Assembly: GCF_019396345.1 (NCBI RefSeq)
Contig: NZ_JAHKRM010000038.1
Span: 62,001-126,000, forward strand
Reading direction: 5' to 3'
Source: Nonomuraea guangzhouensis
GTDB taxonomy: Bacteria > Actinomycetota > Actinomycetes > Streptosporangiales > Streptosporangiaceae
Length of the DNA: 64,000 bases
Positions 26,268 through 34,625 of the stretch are shown piece after piece; within the stretch, counting starts at the first letter, position 1, and every line of letters starts with the position of its first letter. The notes beneath the pieces are model-generated. The model saw nothing but the letters and a program-made list of their open reading frames with translations, was not told the DNA's origin and searched no databases. A program made the position numbers and the translations under genes.

Positions 26268-27496
26268 GGCAGACGCCCCGCTCGAACCATCTCGACCTCC
26301 TGGCCGACCCTTACGACGTCGCCGACGATGACGATCGCCGGCGGCCGTATACCAGCCGCGGACACGCGGTCGGCCACGGTGGAAAGTGGAGCCACAACCG
26401 CCCGCTGGGTCGGAAGAGTACCGTCCTGTACCACCATTACGGGAGTCTCCGGAGGGCGTCCATCTCTCAGGAGTGCCTCGGCCACCTTCGCCAGCCTCTC
26501 GACGGCCATCATCAGCACCAGCGTGCCCCGCGAGCGGGCCAGCCCCGGCCAGTCGACGGTCGACTGGGGGTCGTCCGGCGCGACGTGCACGGAGATCACG
26601 TGAAACTCCTGGCTGACCCCGCGATGCGTCACCGGAACCCCGGCCGCGGCGGGCACCGCCACGGCGCTGGTGATGCCGGGAACCACGAGGACCGGGATGC
26701 CCGCGCGGGCACAGGCGATCATCTCTTCGCCGCCGCGCCCGAACACGAACGGGTCGCCGCCCTTGAGCCGGACCACGAACTTGCCCTGTCTGGCCCGGTC
26801 GATGAGCAACTCGTTGATGGACTCCTGCGAGAGCGACCTGCCATAGGGCACCTTGGCCGCGTCGATGAGCTCGACGTCGGGCGCGAGCTCGTCGAGGAGG
26901 GCCCGGGGCGCGAGCCGGTCGGCGACCACCACGTCGGCCTGCGCGAGGAGCTGCCGCCCCCGCACGGTGATCAGGCCGGGATCGCCGGGGCCGCCGCCGA
27001 CCAGGGCCACGCCGACGGGTTTGGTGCGGCTGCGGCGGGCGTCGACCGTGCCGTCGCGCAGCGCGCCCACGACCGCGTCCCTGATGCCGGCCGCCCGGCG
27101 CGGGTCGCCGCCGGCGGTCACCGCCACCGTGATCTCGTCGACCCGCCCGGAGGCGGGAGTCCAGGCGGCGGAGGCGTCCTTGTCGTCGGCGCGCACGCAC
27201 CAGATCCGCTTGGCCTCGGCCTCGGCGGCGACGGCGGTGTTGACGGACCTGTCGTCGGTGCAGGCCTGGACGAGCCAGGCTCCGTCGCAGTCGCCGACCT
27301 CGTAGGGCCGGGCGTGCCAGGTGATCCGGCCGGTGGCGATCAGGTCGTCGAGAGCCGGCGTGACGCTCGTGGACACCACGGTGACCTCGGCACCGGCCTC
27401 CAACAGTGCCGGAACTCTTCGCTGGGCGACACGCCCGCCGCCCACGACGAGGACCCGGCGCCCGGAAAGCCGCAGGCCAAGGAGGTAGGGGCCCAT
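26264..27496 (-). CDS. cobA: Fused precorrin-2 dehydrogenase / uroporphyrinogen-III methyltransferase
   Basis: A 410-residue two-domain enzyme of siroheme and cobalamin synthesis. Residues 1-135 form a Rossmann domain (VLVVGGGRVAQRRV) that oxidises precorrin-2. Residues 160-400 are the SAM-dependent methyltransferase that turns uroporphyrinogen III into precorrin-2, with GGGPGDPGLITVRG, the DRLAP loop, VRLKGGDPFVFGRGGEE and GITSAVAVPAAAGVPVTHR. The chelatase/cyclase residues of full CysG are not obvious, so metal insertion may be done by another protein. Its stop overlaps the start of the large dynamin-like GTPase. The ribosome site GGGAG lies ten bases before ATG 27496. Confidence 0.92.
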   Translation of the reverse strand: MGPYLLGLRLSGRRVLVVGGGRVAQRRVPALLEAGAEVTVVSTSVTPALDDLIATGRITWHARPYEVGDCDGAWLVQACTDDRSVNTAVAAEAEAKRIWCVRADDKDASAAWTPASGRVDEITVAVTAGGDPRRAAGIRDAVVGALRDGTVDARRSRTKPVGVALVGGGPGDPGLITVRGRQLLAQADVVVADRLAPRALLDELAPDVELIDAAKVPYGRSLSQESINELLIDRARQGKFVVRLKGGDPFVFGRGGEEMIACARAGIPVLVVPGITSAVAVPAAAGVPVTHRGVSQEFHVISVHVAPDDPQSTVDWPGLARSRGTLVLMMAVERLAKVAEALLRDGRPPETPVMVVQDGTLPTQRAVVAPLSTVADRVSAAGIRPPAIVIVGDVVRVGQEVEMVRAGRLP

Positions 27497-27565
27497 GCTG
27501 GGGAATCTCCCGTTCGCGAAGCTTGGTGTGTTAAGAGGTAAACCTACCGGGTCTTACCGAGAGAT

Positions 27566-28579
27566 TTATCGGCCGTCAAGAAGCGGCTGGTGAGGATCCC
27601 AGCGGGGCCCGCCATTATCGTCTTTCCGGCGTCTGGCCATCGCTGACAGCGCCTCAAGGATAACCCGGTTCCCGAGGAACGCGGTGATGTCCGCATGATC
27701 GTACGGCGGAGCCACCTCGACCACCTCCATGCCGGCCACCGGCAGTTCGTAACAGATCCGCCGGACCGAGTCGAGGAGCTGCCTGGCCGACAGCCCGCCC
27801 GGCTCCGGTGTGCCGGTGCCGGGCGCGTGCCCGGGGTCGCAGACGTCGATGTCGACGGACAGGAAGATCTGGTCGCACTCGTCGAGCGCGATGCCGAACG
27901 CCTCGGTCAGGCACTCCTCCAGCCCCCGGGCGACGATCTCGGTCATCTCGTACGAGCGCATGTGCTGCTCGGCCATCCAGCCGAGCGTCTCGGGCTCTGG
28001 CCAGTAGCCGCGCAGGCCGATCTGCAGGAACCGGTCACCGCGGATGGCACCGGACTCGATCAGCCGGCGCATCGGCTGGCCGTGGCCGTACAGGTGGCCG
28101 AAGGCGATGTTGCCCGTGTCGGCGTGCGCGTCGAAGTGGATCATCGAGGTGCGGCCCGGCTCGTACGCCCTGGAGGTGCCCCTGGCGTCGGGCAGCGCGA
28201 CCGTGTGGTCGCCGCCCAGGACGAGCGGCACGGCACCGGAGGCGGCGACGCGGTGGACCGCGTCCTCGATGGCGGCCAGTGAGGACTCGACGTCGCCGGA
28301 GTAGCACTCGACGTCGCCCGCGTCGAGCACGCGCAGGTCCTTGAGCGCGTCCACGCGCAGCGCCAGGCTGGGCCTGGAGCCGTCGTGCGGCAGGTAGCAG
28401 GCCTGCCGCAGGGCCATCGGGCCGAACCTGGCCCCGGGACGGTTGGAGGTCCCACCGTCGAACGGAGCCCCGATGATCACTACGTCGGCGCCCGCGTAGG
28501 TCGCCGGATCGCCGACGTCGCACCGATCGACGCCAAGGAAGGTGATATCGGGCCCGTACATGGGGCCGTATCTCGACAT
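27566..28579 (-). CDS. Agmatinase / ureohydrolase-family enzyme
   Basis: A 337-residue binuclear manganese hydrolase of the arginase family that releases urea from a guanidino compound. The metal motifs are all present: GGDHT (His125), HFDAHADT (Asp150, His152, Asp154) and SVDIDVCDPGHAPGTGTPEP (Asp243, Asp245). The GTGTPEPGG ending is typical of agmatinase, guanidinobutyrase and guanidinopropionase and not of arginase. The enzyme sits inside a cobalamin gene run: cobT ends ten bases upstream of its start codon and cobA begins about 70 bases after its stop. It was probably placed there by chance or shares control; no link to B12 is known. Confidence 0.88.
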   Translation of the reverse strand: MSRYGPMYGPDITFLGVDRCDVGDPATYAGADVVIIGAPFDGGTSNRPGARFGPMALRQACYLPHDGSRPSLALRVDALKDLRVLDAGDVECYSGDVESSLAAIEDAVHRVAASGAVPLVLGGDHTVALPDARGTSRAYEPGRTSMIHFDAHADTGNIAFGHLYGHGQPMRRLIESGAIRGDRFLQIGLRGYWPEPETLGWMAEQHMRSYEMTEIVARGLEECLTEAFGIALDECDQIFLSVDIDVCDPGHAPGTGTPEPGGLSARQLLDSVRRICYELPVAGMEVVEVAPPYDHADITAFLGNRVILEALSAMARRRKDDNGGPRWDPHQPLLDGR

Positions 28580-28589
28580 AGCCCCATCA

Positions 28590-29660
28590 TCACACGGGTT
28601 TTTCCGTCACTCCCGCCGAGTCGAAGGTGGCGACCTCGTGCATGACGCGTACGGCGGCGCAGACGATCGGGTAGGCCAGCAGCCCGCCGGTGCCCTCCCC
28701 GAGCCGTAGCTCCAGGTCCACCAGGGGGCGCAGGCCGAGGTGTTCGAGGGCGGCGGTGTGGCCGACCTCGGCCGAGCGGTGCCCGGCGACGCAGTGGTCC
28801 AGGGCGGCGGGGTCGAGCGCCGCCGCGACGAGGGCGGCCGCCCCGGCGATGACCCCGTCGAGGATCAGCGGCACGCGGGCCGCGGCGCCGCCGAGGATGA
28901 AGCCCACCAGCGCCGCGTGTTCGAAGCCGCCCACGGCGGCCAGCGCCCGCAGGGCGTCGGTGGGCAGGGTCATGACGGAGTTGACGCCGTTCACCCGGAG
29001 CGCCTCGCGGATCACCTCCACCTTGCGGGCGTGGGTCTCGTCGTCGATCCCGGTGCCCCGGCCCGTGACCTCGACGGGGTCCCGGCCGGTGAAGGCGGAG
29101 ATCAGCGCGGCGGAGGCGGTGGTGTTGGCGATGCCCATGTCGCCGGTGATCAGGCAGCGGGCGCCGCCCGCCACCAGCTCGCGGGCCACCGAGATGCCGG
29201 CTTCCAAAGCTTGTACGGCCTGATCCACCGTCATGGCCGGACCCACGGACAGATCGTCGGTGCCGTAGCCGATCTTGCGCTTGACCAGGCCCGGCGCGTC
29301 GGGCAGGTCCGCCGCGACACCGATGTCGACCACGGTCACCGTCGCGCCCACCTGCTTGGCGAAGGCGTTGGCCACCGCGCCGCCCGCCAGGAAGTTGGCC
29401 ACCATCTGGACCGTGACCTCCTGCGGCCACGGGGTGACGTTCCGGGCGTGGACGCCGTGGTCGGCGGCGAAGATGGCCAGGGCCGCCGGCTCCGGGATGG
29501 GCGGCGGGGTGGCGCCCGCGGCGCCCGACAGACGTACCGCGACCTCTTCCAGCGCGCCGAGCGAGCCGCGCGGCTTGGTGAGACGGTCCTGGTAGGCCCG
29601 GGCGTCGGCGATGGCGCGCGGGTCGGCGGGGCGAATCGCGGCGAGCGTCTCAGCGAGCAC
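28590..29660 (-). CDS. cobT: Nicotinate-nucleotide:dimethylbenzimidazole phosphoribosyltransferase
   Basis: A 356-residue enzyme that makes alpha-ribazole phosphate, the precursor of the lower ligand of cobalamin. Recognisable parts are KPRGSLGALEE near residue 30, AIFAADHGVHARNVTPWP, the GDMGIANTTASAAL stretch, and the catalytic Glu322 within LELRLGEGTGG near the end. Length agrees with the family. It lies between the CbiX-like gene (20 bases upstream) and the agmatinase-family gene. The three probably share one transcript. Confidence 0.95.
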   Translation of the reverse strand: MLAETLAAIRPADPRAIADARAYQDRLTKPRGSLGALEEVAVRLSGAAGATPPPIPEPAALAIFAADHGVHARNVTPWPQEVTVQMVANFLAGGAVANAFAKQVGATVTVVDIGVAADLPDAPGLVKRKIGYGTDDLSVGPAMTVDQAVQALEAGISVARELVAGGARCLITGDMGIANTTASAALISAFTGRDPVEVTGRGTGIDDETHARKVEVIREALRVNGVNSVMTLPTDALRALAAVGGFEHAALVGFILGGAAARVPLILDGVIAGAAALVAAALDPAALDHCVAGHRSAEVGHTAALEHLGLRPLVDLELRLGEGTGGLLAYPIVCAAVRVMHEVATFDSAGVTEKPV

Positions 29661-29680
29661 GGCTTACCTCCGGGTAGGGG

Positions 29681-30523
29681 TCAGGGGACCAGTTGGAGCG
29701 CTTCCTCGTAACGGTCGATGACGACATCGGCCAGGGTCTCGCAGTCACCGATCACCTCGGCGCAGCGGATGTCGAGCTCGGGGTGGCCGGCGCCATAGGC
29801 CAGCGCCTGCGCCCACACGCGCTCCAGCATCCCGCCCGCGAACAGCAGGTACGGCACGACGATCACGCGCTTGGCACCCAGGCGGCGGCAGCGTTCGAGC
29901 CCGCCGGGGACCCCGGGCGGCGTGACCGAGACGAAGGCGGTCTCGACCGTCATGAAGTCATAGGCGTGCGTCTCCCAGAACAGCCGCGAGACGCGGTGGA
30001 TCTCGGCGTTGCCCGCCGGGTCGGTGGAACCCTCGCCGACCAGGACGACCGCGGTCTCTCCCGGCTCGATGTGGGCGGGCAGCTCGATGGCCGCCGAGTC
30101 GACGGACCGCAGCCGCGGCCGGCCGCCGACCAGCTCCAGCGGGCGCAGTTTGGGCATCTCGGTGGCGGCGTCGTTGAGCCGCTCGGCCAGCAGCGCGAGC
30201 ACGCGCGGGTCGGGCCCGAGCGGGCGGCCGTAGTCGCACATCAGCGTCGGGTGGCGTTCCTGCACCCGCGCCATCTCGGCGGGGAACTCCGTGCCCACCC
30301 GGTTGAGGCTCAGCGGCAACGCCACCAGGCGGTGGTGTCCCCGGGCGACCAGGGAGGCGACGGACTCGCTCACCCGTGGCGTGGCGCGCTCGAGATAGCC
30401 GCCGGAGACGTCGGCGGCCCGCTGGTCCAGACGGCATCGGAGCCTGTGGACGAACCTGCCGAACTCTGCGGAGTCGGCGTCATCGTTCGAGCCCTGCCCG
30501 ATGAGCAGGAGCGGGGGCTTCAT
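29681..30523 (-). CDS. CbiX-like sirohydrochlorin chelatase family protein
   Basis: A 280-residue protein with the two tandem chelatase-like domains of long CbiX. In this family a histidine in a GHG motif near the N-terminus binds the metal. Here that site reads LIGQGSND (Gln10) and the equivalent place in the second half reads LVGEGSTD. The YGRPLGPDP stretch has Asp where HP is usual, and the LSLNRVGTEFP loop also lacks the usual His. The fold seems kept (VVPYLLFAGGMLERV), but activity is doubtful. I start at ATG 30523 behind GGAG; a GTG at 30592 would overlap the cobL stop (GTGA) but add 23 unconserved residues. Confidence 0.75.
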   Translation of the reverse strand: MKPPLLLIGQGSNDDADSAEFGRFVHRLRCRLDQRAADVSGGYLERATPRVSESVASLVARGHHRLVALPLSLNRVGTEFPAEMARVQERHPTLMCDYGRPLGPDPRVLALLAERLNDAATEMPKLRPLELVGGRPRLRSVDSAAIELPAHIEPGETAVVLVGEGSTDPAGNAEIHRVSRLFWETHAYDFMTVETAFVSVTPPGVPGGLERCRRLGAKRVIVVPYLLFAGGMLERVWAQALAYGAGHPELDIRCAEVIGDCETLADVVIDRYEEALQLVP

Positions 30524-30588
30524 TGAGGGATTCTCCGGTGCGTAGGCAAGACACGCGAGGATAACCGATGCGTGCCGGTTGGGACAGG

Positions 30589-31764
30589 TCACGCCACACG
30601 CGAGGGGGTCGCGTGCACGACGAAGACTGGGTCGGCCGCGGTCAGGCTATGCGATCCGTCCGGCTGAATGGTGAGCTTTGAGGCGATTATCTGCGTGCCC
30701 TCGGCACGATAGCCGTGCTCGCGGAGCCGGTCGAGCACCGCGGCGACCCGTTCGACCGACTTGAGCGCGCAGACCAGCGTACGGGGGTGGCGGGCGGCGC
30801 AGGCGACGATGACGTCGGCCCCGCCCCCGCCGACGAACACCGCGTCGGGATCGGGCAGCGGTTCGAGCGCGGGTGGCGCCTGGCCCCTGGCCAGCGCCAC
30901 CTTGACGCCGTGTTCGAGCACCGCGGCGCGCAGCCGGGCGCAGGCCGCGTCGTCACGCTCGACGGCCACGACGGCCGCGCCGAGCCTGGCGCACTCGACG
31001 GCGATCTCACCGGAGCCGGCGCCCACGTCCCACACCAGGTCGCCGAGCCTGGGGCCGAGCTTGGCCAGGATGTACGCCCTGACCTCGGCCGGGATCGCGG
31101 TCGCGAACGGCAGCGCCCACTCGGCCGGCCCCGGCTGCGCACCCGCCACCCAGCCGGGCTCTCTGGCCTGGTGGAGGGGGTCGATGACGAGCACCACGTC
31201 GGGGTCCTTCCACGGCCGGGTGGTGGCCTCACCCATGCGGCTGTGCGTGATCCGCTCGTCGGGCCCGCCGATGTCCTCGCAGACGATGAGCTCGCGCGGG
31301 GTGGTGGGCGCCAGCTCACGGGCGATGTCACCGGGCCCGACGCCGGGCGCGACCAGCAGGGCCACCTTGGGGTGCGCCCTGCAGGCGTTGACCACGCGGT
31401 TGAGCTGGTGCGGACCGGCCGGGGCGACGACCAGGGCGTCCTCCCAGTTGAGCCCGGCGCGGGCGAAGGCGCGGGTGACCAGCGAGGTGGCGGGGAGCAC
31501 GTCGGGCTTGAGCCCGTGGGCACGCAGCCTGCGTACGACGCCGAAGAAGCCGGGGTCACCCTCGGCGACGACCACGGCGGCGCCCTCGCCCTGCTCGAAG
31601 TGGCTGTCGAGGGTCTGGAGCAGCGATCCGTCGGCCACGACCGGCGCGGTCAGCTTGAGCTGCCCGATGATGGCGTCGGGCCCCACCACGAGCGTCGCTC
31701 CGCGCAGCCGCTCGACCGCCCTGGCCGACAGCTCTGATCCGTCCCACCCGACCACTGTGATCAT
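30589..31764 (-). CDS. cobL: Precorrin-6Y C5,15-methyltransferase (CbiE-CbiT fusion)
   Basis: A 391-residue bifunctional enzyme of the aerobic corrin pathway that methylates C5 and C15 and removes a carboxyl group. Residues 1-195 are the CbiE half (MITVVGWDGS, VVVAEGDPGFFGV, the TPRELIVCEDIGGPDERI stretch). Residues from about 200 are the CbiT half, with the SAM motif WDVGAGSGEIAVE and the GGGGADV loop. Starts: ATG 31764 is preceded by GAGG, while a GTG four codons upstream is the other option. It is the first gene of the minus-strand cobalamin run that goes on through cbiX-like, cobT and cobA. Confidence 0.9.
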   Translation of the reverse strand: MITVVGWDGSELSARAVERLRGATLVVGPDAIIGQLKLTAPVVADGSLLQTLDSHFEQGEGAAVVVAEGDPGFFGVVRRLRAHGLKPDVLPATSLVTRAFARAGLNWEDALVVAPAGPHQLNRVVNACRAHPKVALLVAPGVGPGDIARELAPTTPRELIVCEDIGGPDERITHSRMGEATTRPWKDPDVVLVIDPLHQAREPGWVAGAQPGPAEWALPFATAIPAEVRAYILAKLGPRLGDLVWDVGAGSGEIAVECARLGAAVVAVERDDAACARLRAAVLEHGVKVALARGQAPPALEPLPDPDAVFVGGGGADVIVACAARHPRTLVCALKSVERVAAVLDRLREHGYRAEGTQIIASKLTIQPDGSHSLTAADPVFVVHATPSRVA

Positions 31765-31862
31765 GCGCCTCACCACCTCACCACTAAGGGTGACTGTTGC
31801 CGAGGACTTTCACAAAGGGGCAGGAAGGCCAGTCCGGCCTGCCTGTCCGCACGAAACAGCCC

Positions 31863-32960
31863 TCAGCTCAGATCGGCCGGGATGAGGCTGTAGACGACCA
31901 GGTCCCGGCCGTGGAGCGCGTTGCGTACGACGCCCTCGCGGACGAAGCCCGCCTTCTCCGCGACGCGCTGCGAGGCCACGTTGGAGACCGCGGCGCGCAG
32001 TTGCAGCCGCCCGAAACCCTGCGTGACGAACAGCCAGCGGGCCACCGCCAGCACCGCCTCCCCCGCGTACCCCTTGCCGCGGGCCCAGGGCGCGGTCATG
32101 TAGCCGACCTCCACCGTCCTGTTGATCCAGTCGGCGTCCCTGAGGTCCACGTTCGCCGCGAAACGGCCGCCGGCCAGCTCCGCCACGGCGAAGGCGATCC
32201 CGTGTCCCCTGGTCCGCGACCGCTCGGCGGCGCCGATGAACGCGCGGGCGTCCGCCGCGGTGTAGCCGCGCGGCAGCCCGGTCTCGGCCTGGGTGAGCGG
32301 GTCGGCGCCCGTGGCCGCCAGGTCCGTCACGTCCGCCTCGGCCAGCGGTCTGAGCAGCAGCCGCTGGGTACGCAGCTCGGTCCGGGGCAGCGTTTCGAAG
32401 GGGACACGGCTGTCGCCGCGCAGCAGGCCGAAGATCACCAGATCGTGCGGCCCGTCGTCCTCCACGGCCGCGTCACGGAGCACGCCTTCCCAGGTGAAGC
32501 CCGCTTTCTGCGCGACGCGCAGCGAGGCCAGGTTGTCGAGGTTGGCCGTCAGGTCGACCCTGCGCAGCTCGGTGGTGGCGAACACCCAGTCGACCAGCCC
32601 GCGCACGGCTTCGGGCGCGAAGCCGCGGCCCCGGTAGAGGGGGTGCACACCGTAGCCGACCTCGGTCGTGCCCGCGCCCCACGAGGTCTTGAACAGGCTG
32701 ATGGCGCCGATAACGCGGTCGTCGGCGTCGGCCATCGCCAGGTGCACGCCCCGCCCGGAGCGGTACAGCTCGTGCACGCCGGTCTTGAGCCACTGCGCGA
32801 TGCCCGACACCTTGGCGGGCGTGCCGGGCGGCAGGAACCGGACACCGGACTGCACGATCGAGCGGATCCGGTCGGCGTCCCCGCTGCTGAAAGGCCGGAG
32901 CACGAGCCGCGCGGTGATGATTCTCACGCCGGGATCGAACACCCTCGGCAGGGTACACAC
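31863..32960 (-). CDS. Tandem-domain GNAT acetyltransferase
   Basis: A 365-residue protein made of two complete RimJ-like acetyltransferase domains. The first (1-180) has TARLVLRPFSSGDADRI and the CoA motif GVHPLYRGRGFAPEAV; the second (190-365) has TQRLLLRPLAEADV and APWARGKGYAGEAVLAV. Both keep the glycine-rich acetyl-CoA loop, and both end with an asparagine-rich N..S.RVAEKAGF stretch, so either could be active. Such doubled GNATs may acetylate ribosomal protein N-termini or small molecules. The target is unknown. It is divergent from the baeRF2-like gene, about 75 bases away. Confidence 0.85.
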   Translation of the reverse strand: MCTLPRVFDPGVRIITARLVLRPFSSGDADRIRSIVQSGVRFLPPGTPAKVSGIAQWLKTGVHELYRSGRGVHLAMADADDRVIGAISLFKTSWGAGTTEVGYGVHPLYRGRGFAPEAVRGLVDWVFATTELRRVDLTANLDNLASLRVAQKAGFTWEGVLRDAAVEDDGPHDLVIFGLLRGDSRVPFETLPRTELRTQRLLLRPLAEADVTDLAATGADPLTQAETGLPRGYTAADARAFIGAAERSRTRGHGIAFAVAELAGGRFAANVDLRDADWINRTVEVGYMTAPWARGKGYAGEAVLAVARWLFVTQGFGRLQLRAAVSNVASQRVAEKAGFVREGVVRNALHGRDLVVYSLIPADLS

Positions 32961-33037
32961 TCGCGATGTTTGCTCATGAAAGCGGGGGTAGGGCGCAAGA
33001 GAGAGGAGTGATGTCGGAGAAGTGGAGGTGGTGAGCG

Positions 33038-34054
33038 GTGCGGCTCGACTTCATCCGGCCGCTCTTTGAGCGCCGCGGGCCGTACGCGTCGGTCTATCTG
33101 GCCGGGCTCACCCAGCGCGACCGCGAGCGGCACTGGCAGGGACTGCGCCAACGGCTCCGTGGCGAGGCGGACCCGGCAACGCTCGACGCCCTGGAGGCCG
33201 AGACGATCGAAGCGGCGGCCGGGCGGGCGATGTTCGCCACCCACGGCGACGTGGTGCTGGCGGAGACGTTCGCCGAGGAGCCGGCCGCGCTGGCAGCGTA
33301 CTCGCCGTTGCCGCTGGTCACGCCCATGCTGATGCTGCGCGGGGAGAACGTGCCGCATCTGCGGGTCATCGCCGACCAGGCGGGGACCGAGCTGACCGCC
33401 TTCGACGGCGGCTCGCCACGCCGATCCACTGTCAAGGCCACCTCGTGGCCGCTGCCGAAGACCGCGCAGGGCGGCTGGTCGCAGAGACGGTACGAGCGCG
33501 CCGTGGAAGAGGCGCCGGAGCAGCACGCGGTGGCCGTCGCGCACGAGATCGACGAGCAGGTCCGGCGGCTCGGCGTCGAACTGATCGTGCTGGCCGGCGA
33601 GCCGAAGTCACGCTCGCTGCTCTGCAACCATCTCGGCACCAAGTCCGCGGACCGCGTGATGATGGTCGAGCACGGCAACCGGGCCGACCACCGGCAGTTC
33701 GTCCGCGACGCCGAGACCGCGCTCGACGCCTACCTCGAGCGCCGGCGGACGGAGCTGCTCGACCGGCACCGCGAGACCGGCGGCCCCACCGGACGGGCCG
33801 ACGTCGCGCACGCCCTGCGGGAGGGCAGGGTGCACGCGGTGCTCATGCCGGGCGAGCTGCCGCAGCCCATGTGGATCGGCGGCGGCGGCACGCAACTGGC
33901 CCCCGACGCCGGGGAGCTACGCCGCTGGGGGGTCGACGAGCCGCGGCCGGAGCGCGCGGACTCCGCGCTGGCCAGGGCCGCGACCATGACGGACGCCGAG
34001 CTGTGGTTCACGCCGGAGGTCGCGGACGTGGCGGCGGTCATCAGGTACTTATGA
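33038..34054 (+). CDS. baeRF2 / Vms1-like release factor-fold protein
   Basis: A 338-residue protein that matches the bacterial eRF1-like (baeRF2) group, distant relatives of Vms1/ANKZF1, which release nascent chains from stalled ribosomes. The recognisable part is GGWSQRRYERAVEE near residue 149, the loop that carries the catalytic Gln in this fold, followed by an alpha/beta domain (LIVLAGEPKSRSLLCNHL). The N-terminal domain (YASVYLAGL) is also typical. Start is GTG 33038 after GGAGGTG. Release activity of the actinobacterial members is inferred from fold only. The last 14 bases overlap the convergent lutC gene. Confidence 0.7.
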   Translation: MRLDFIRPLFERRGPYASVYLAGLTQRDRERHWQGLRQRLRGEADPATLDALEAETIEAAAGRAMFATHGDVVLAETFAEEPAALAAYSPLPLVTPMLMLRGENVPHLRVIADQAGTELTAFDGGSPRRSTVKATSWPLPKTAQGGWSQRRYERAVEEAPEQHAVAVAHEIDEQVRRLGVELIVLAGEPKSRSLLCNHLGTKSADRVMMVEHGNRADHRQFVRDAETALDAYLERRRTELLDRHRETGGPTGRADVAHALREGRVHAVLMPGELPQPMWIGGGGTQLAPDAGELRRWGVDEPRPERADSALARAATMTDAELWFTPEVADVAAVIRYL

Positions 34055-34625
34055 TCACTTCCAGCGTCCTGGGCCCGTGCACGCCCTCCACCCGGTTGAG
34101 CTCGATGTCGCTGGTGGCCGACGGCCCGCTGATCCAGGTCAGCGGGCGGACCGGGTCGAGCCTGGCCACCGCTTCGGGGACGCCGGCCACGATCTGGTCC
34201 GCGCGGACCACGCACAGGTGATAGTCGGGCACCAGGGTCTGCGCCCTGCGGCCCTGGCCGGGGCCGGCGTCGAGGACGATCGTGCCGGTCTCGGCGATCG
34301 CCACCGCGCAGCCGGTGACCACCCCGTCGGCGCCGTCCAGCTCGGCCACCGTGCCGCCCGCGACGCCGCCGGGCACCCGCCACTCCGGCGGCAGCCCGTC
34401 CGGCACGACCATCCGGCGGCCGGCCACCAGCTCGGCTATCTCGCCGGGCACCTCGGCCGAAGACAGCACGTGCACGACCGCGCGGTAGTCGTCCACCCGC
34501 TCGGCGAACAGCCCCACCAGGTCCTCCACCGGCGCCGCCGTGCGGTAGCCGCGGGGGATCGCCACCTCGGGCGCGCCTTCCACGGCCCGGCGGACCCTGG
34601 CCAGGATCTCGTCACGCGCGCTCAT
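34041..34625 (-). CDS. lutC: LUD-domain protein LutC
   Basis: A 194-residue LUD-domain protein, the third subunit of the LutABC L-lactate dehydrogenase system that feeds electrons from lactate oxidation. The C-terminal half has the family pattern: GVVTGCAVAIAETGTIVLDAG, the VPDYHLCVVRADQIV stretch, and WISGPSATSDIELNRVEGVHG. The N-terminal ILARVRRA helix is usual. Its start overlaps the end of lutB by 14 bases. The role in lactate use is taken from the family and from the intact three-gene operon. Confidence 0.9.
   Translation of the reverse strand: MSARDEILARVRRAVEGAPEVAIPRGYRTAAPVEDLVGLFAERVDDYRAVVHVLSSAEVPGEIAELVAGRRMVVPDGLPPEWRVPGGVAGGTVAELDGADGVVTGCAVAIAETGTIVLDAGPGQGRRAQTLVPDYHLCVVRADQIVAGVPEAVARLDPVRPLTWISGPSATSDIELNRVEGVHGPRTLEVIIST

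Noticed and set aside
23445..27200. A single 1,251-residue frame covering the GTPase and most of cobA
   Set aside because: The part above 26267 is a shadow of cobA in another frame; the true start is the GTG that overlaps the cobA stop.
27497..27565. Cobalamin riboswitch before cobA
   Set aside because: The gap is under 70 bases, too short for a B12 aptamer, and no B12-box-like sequence was seen.
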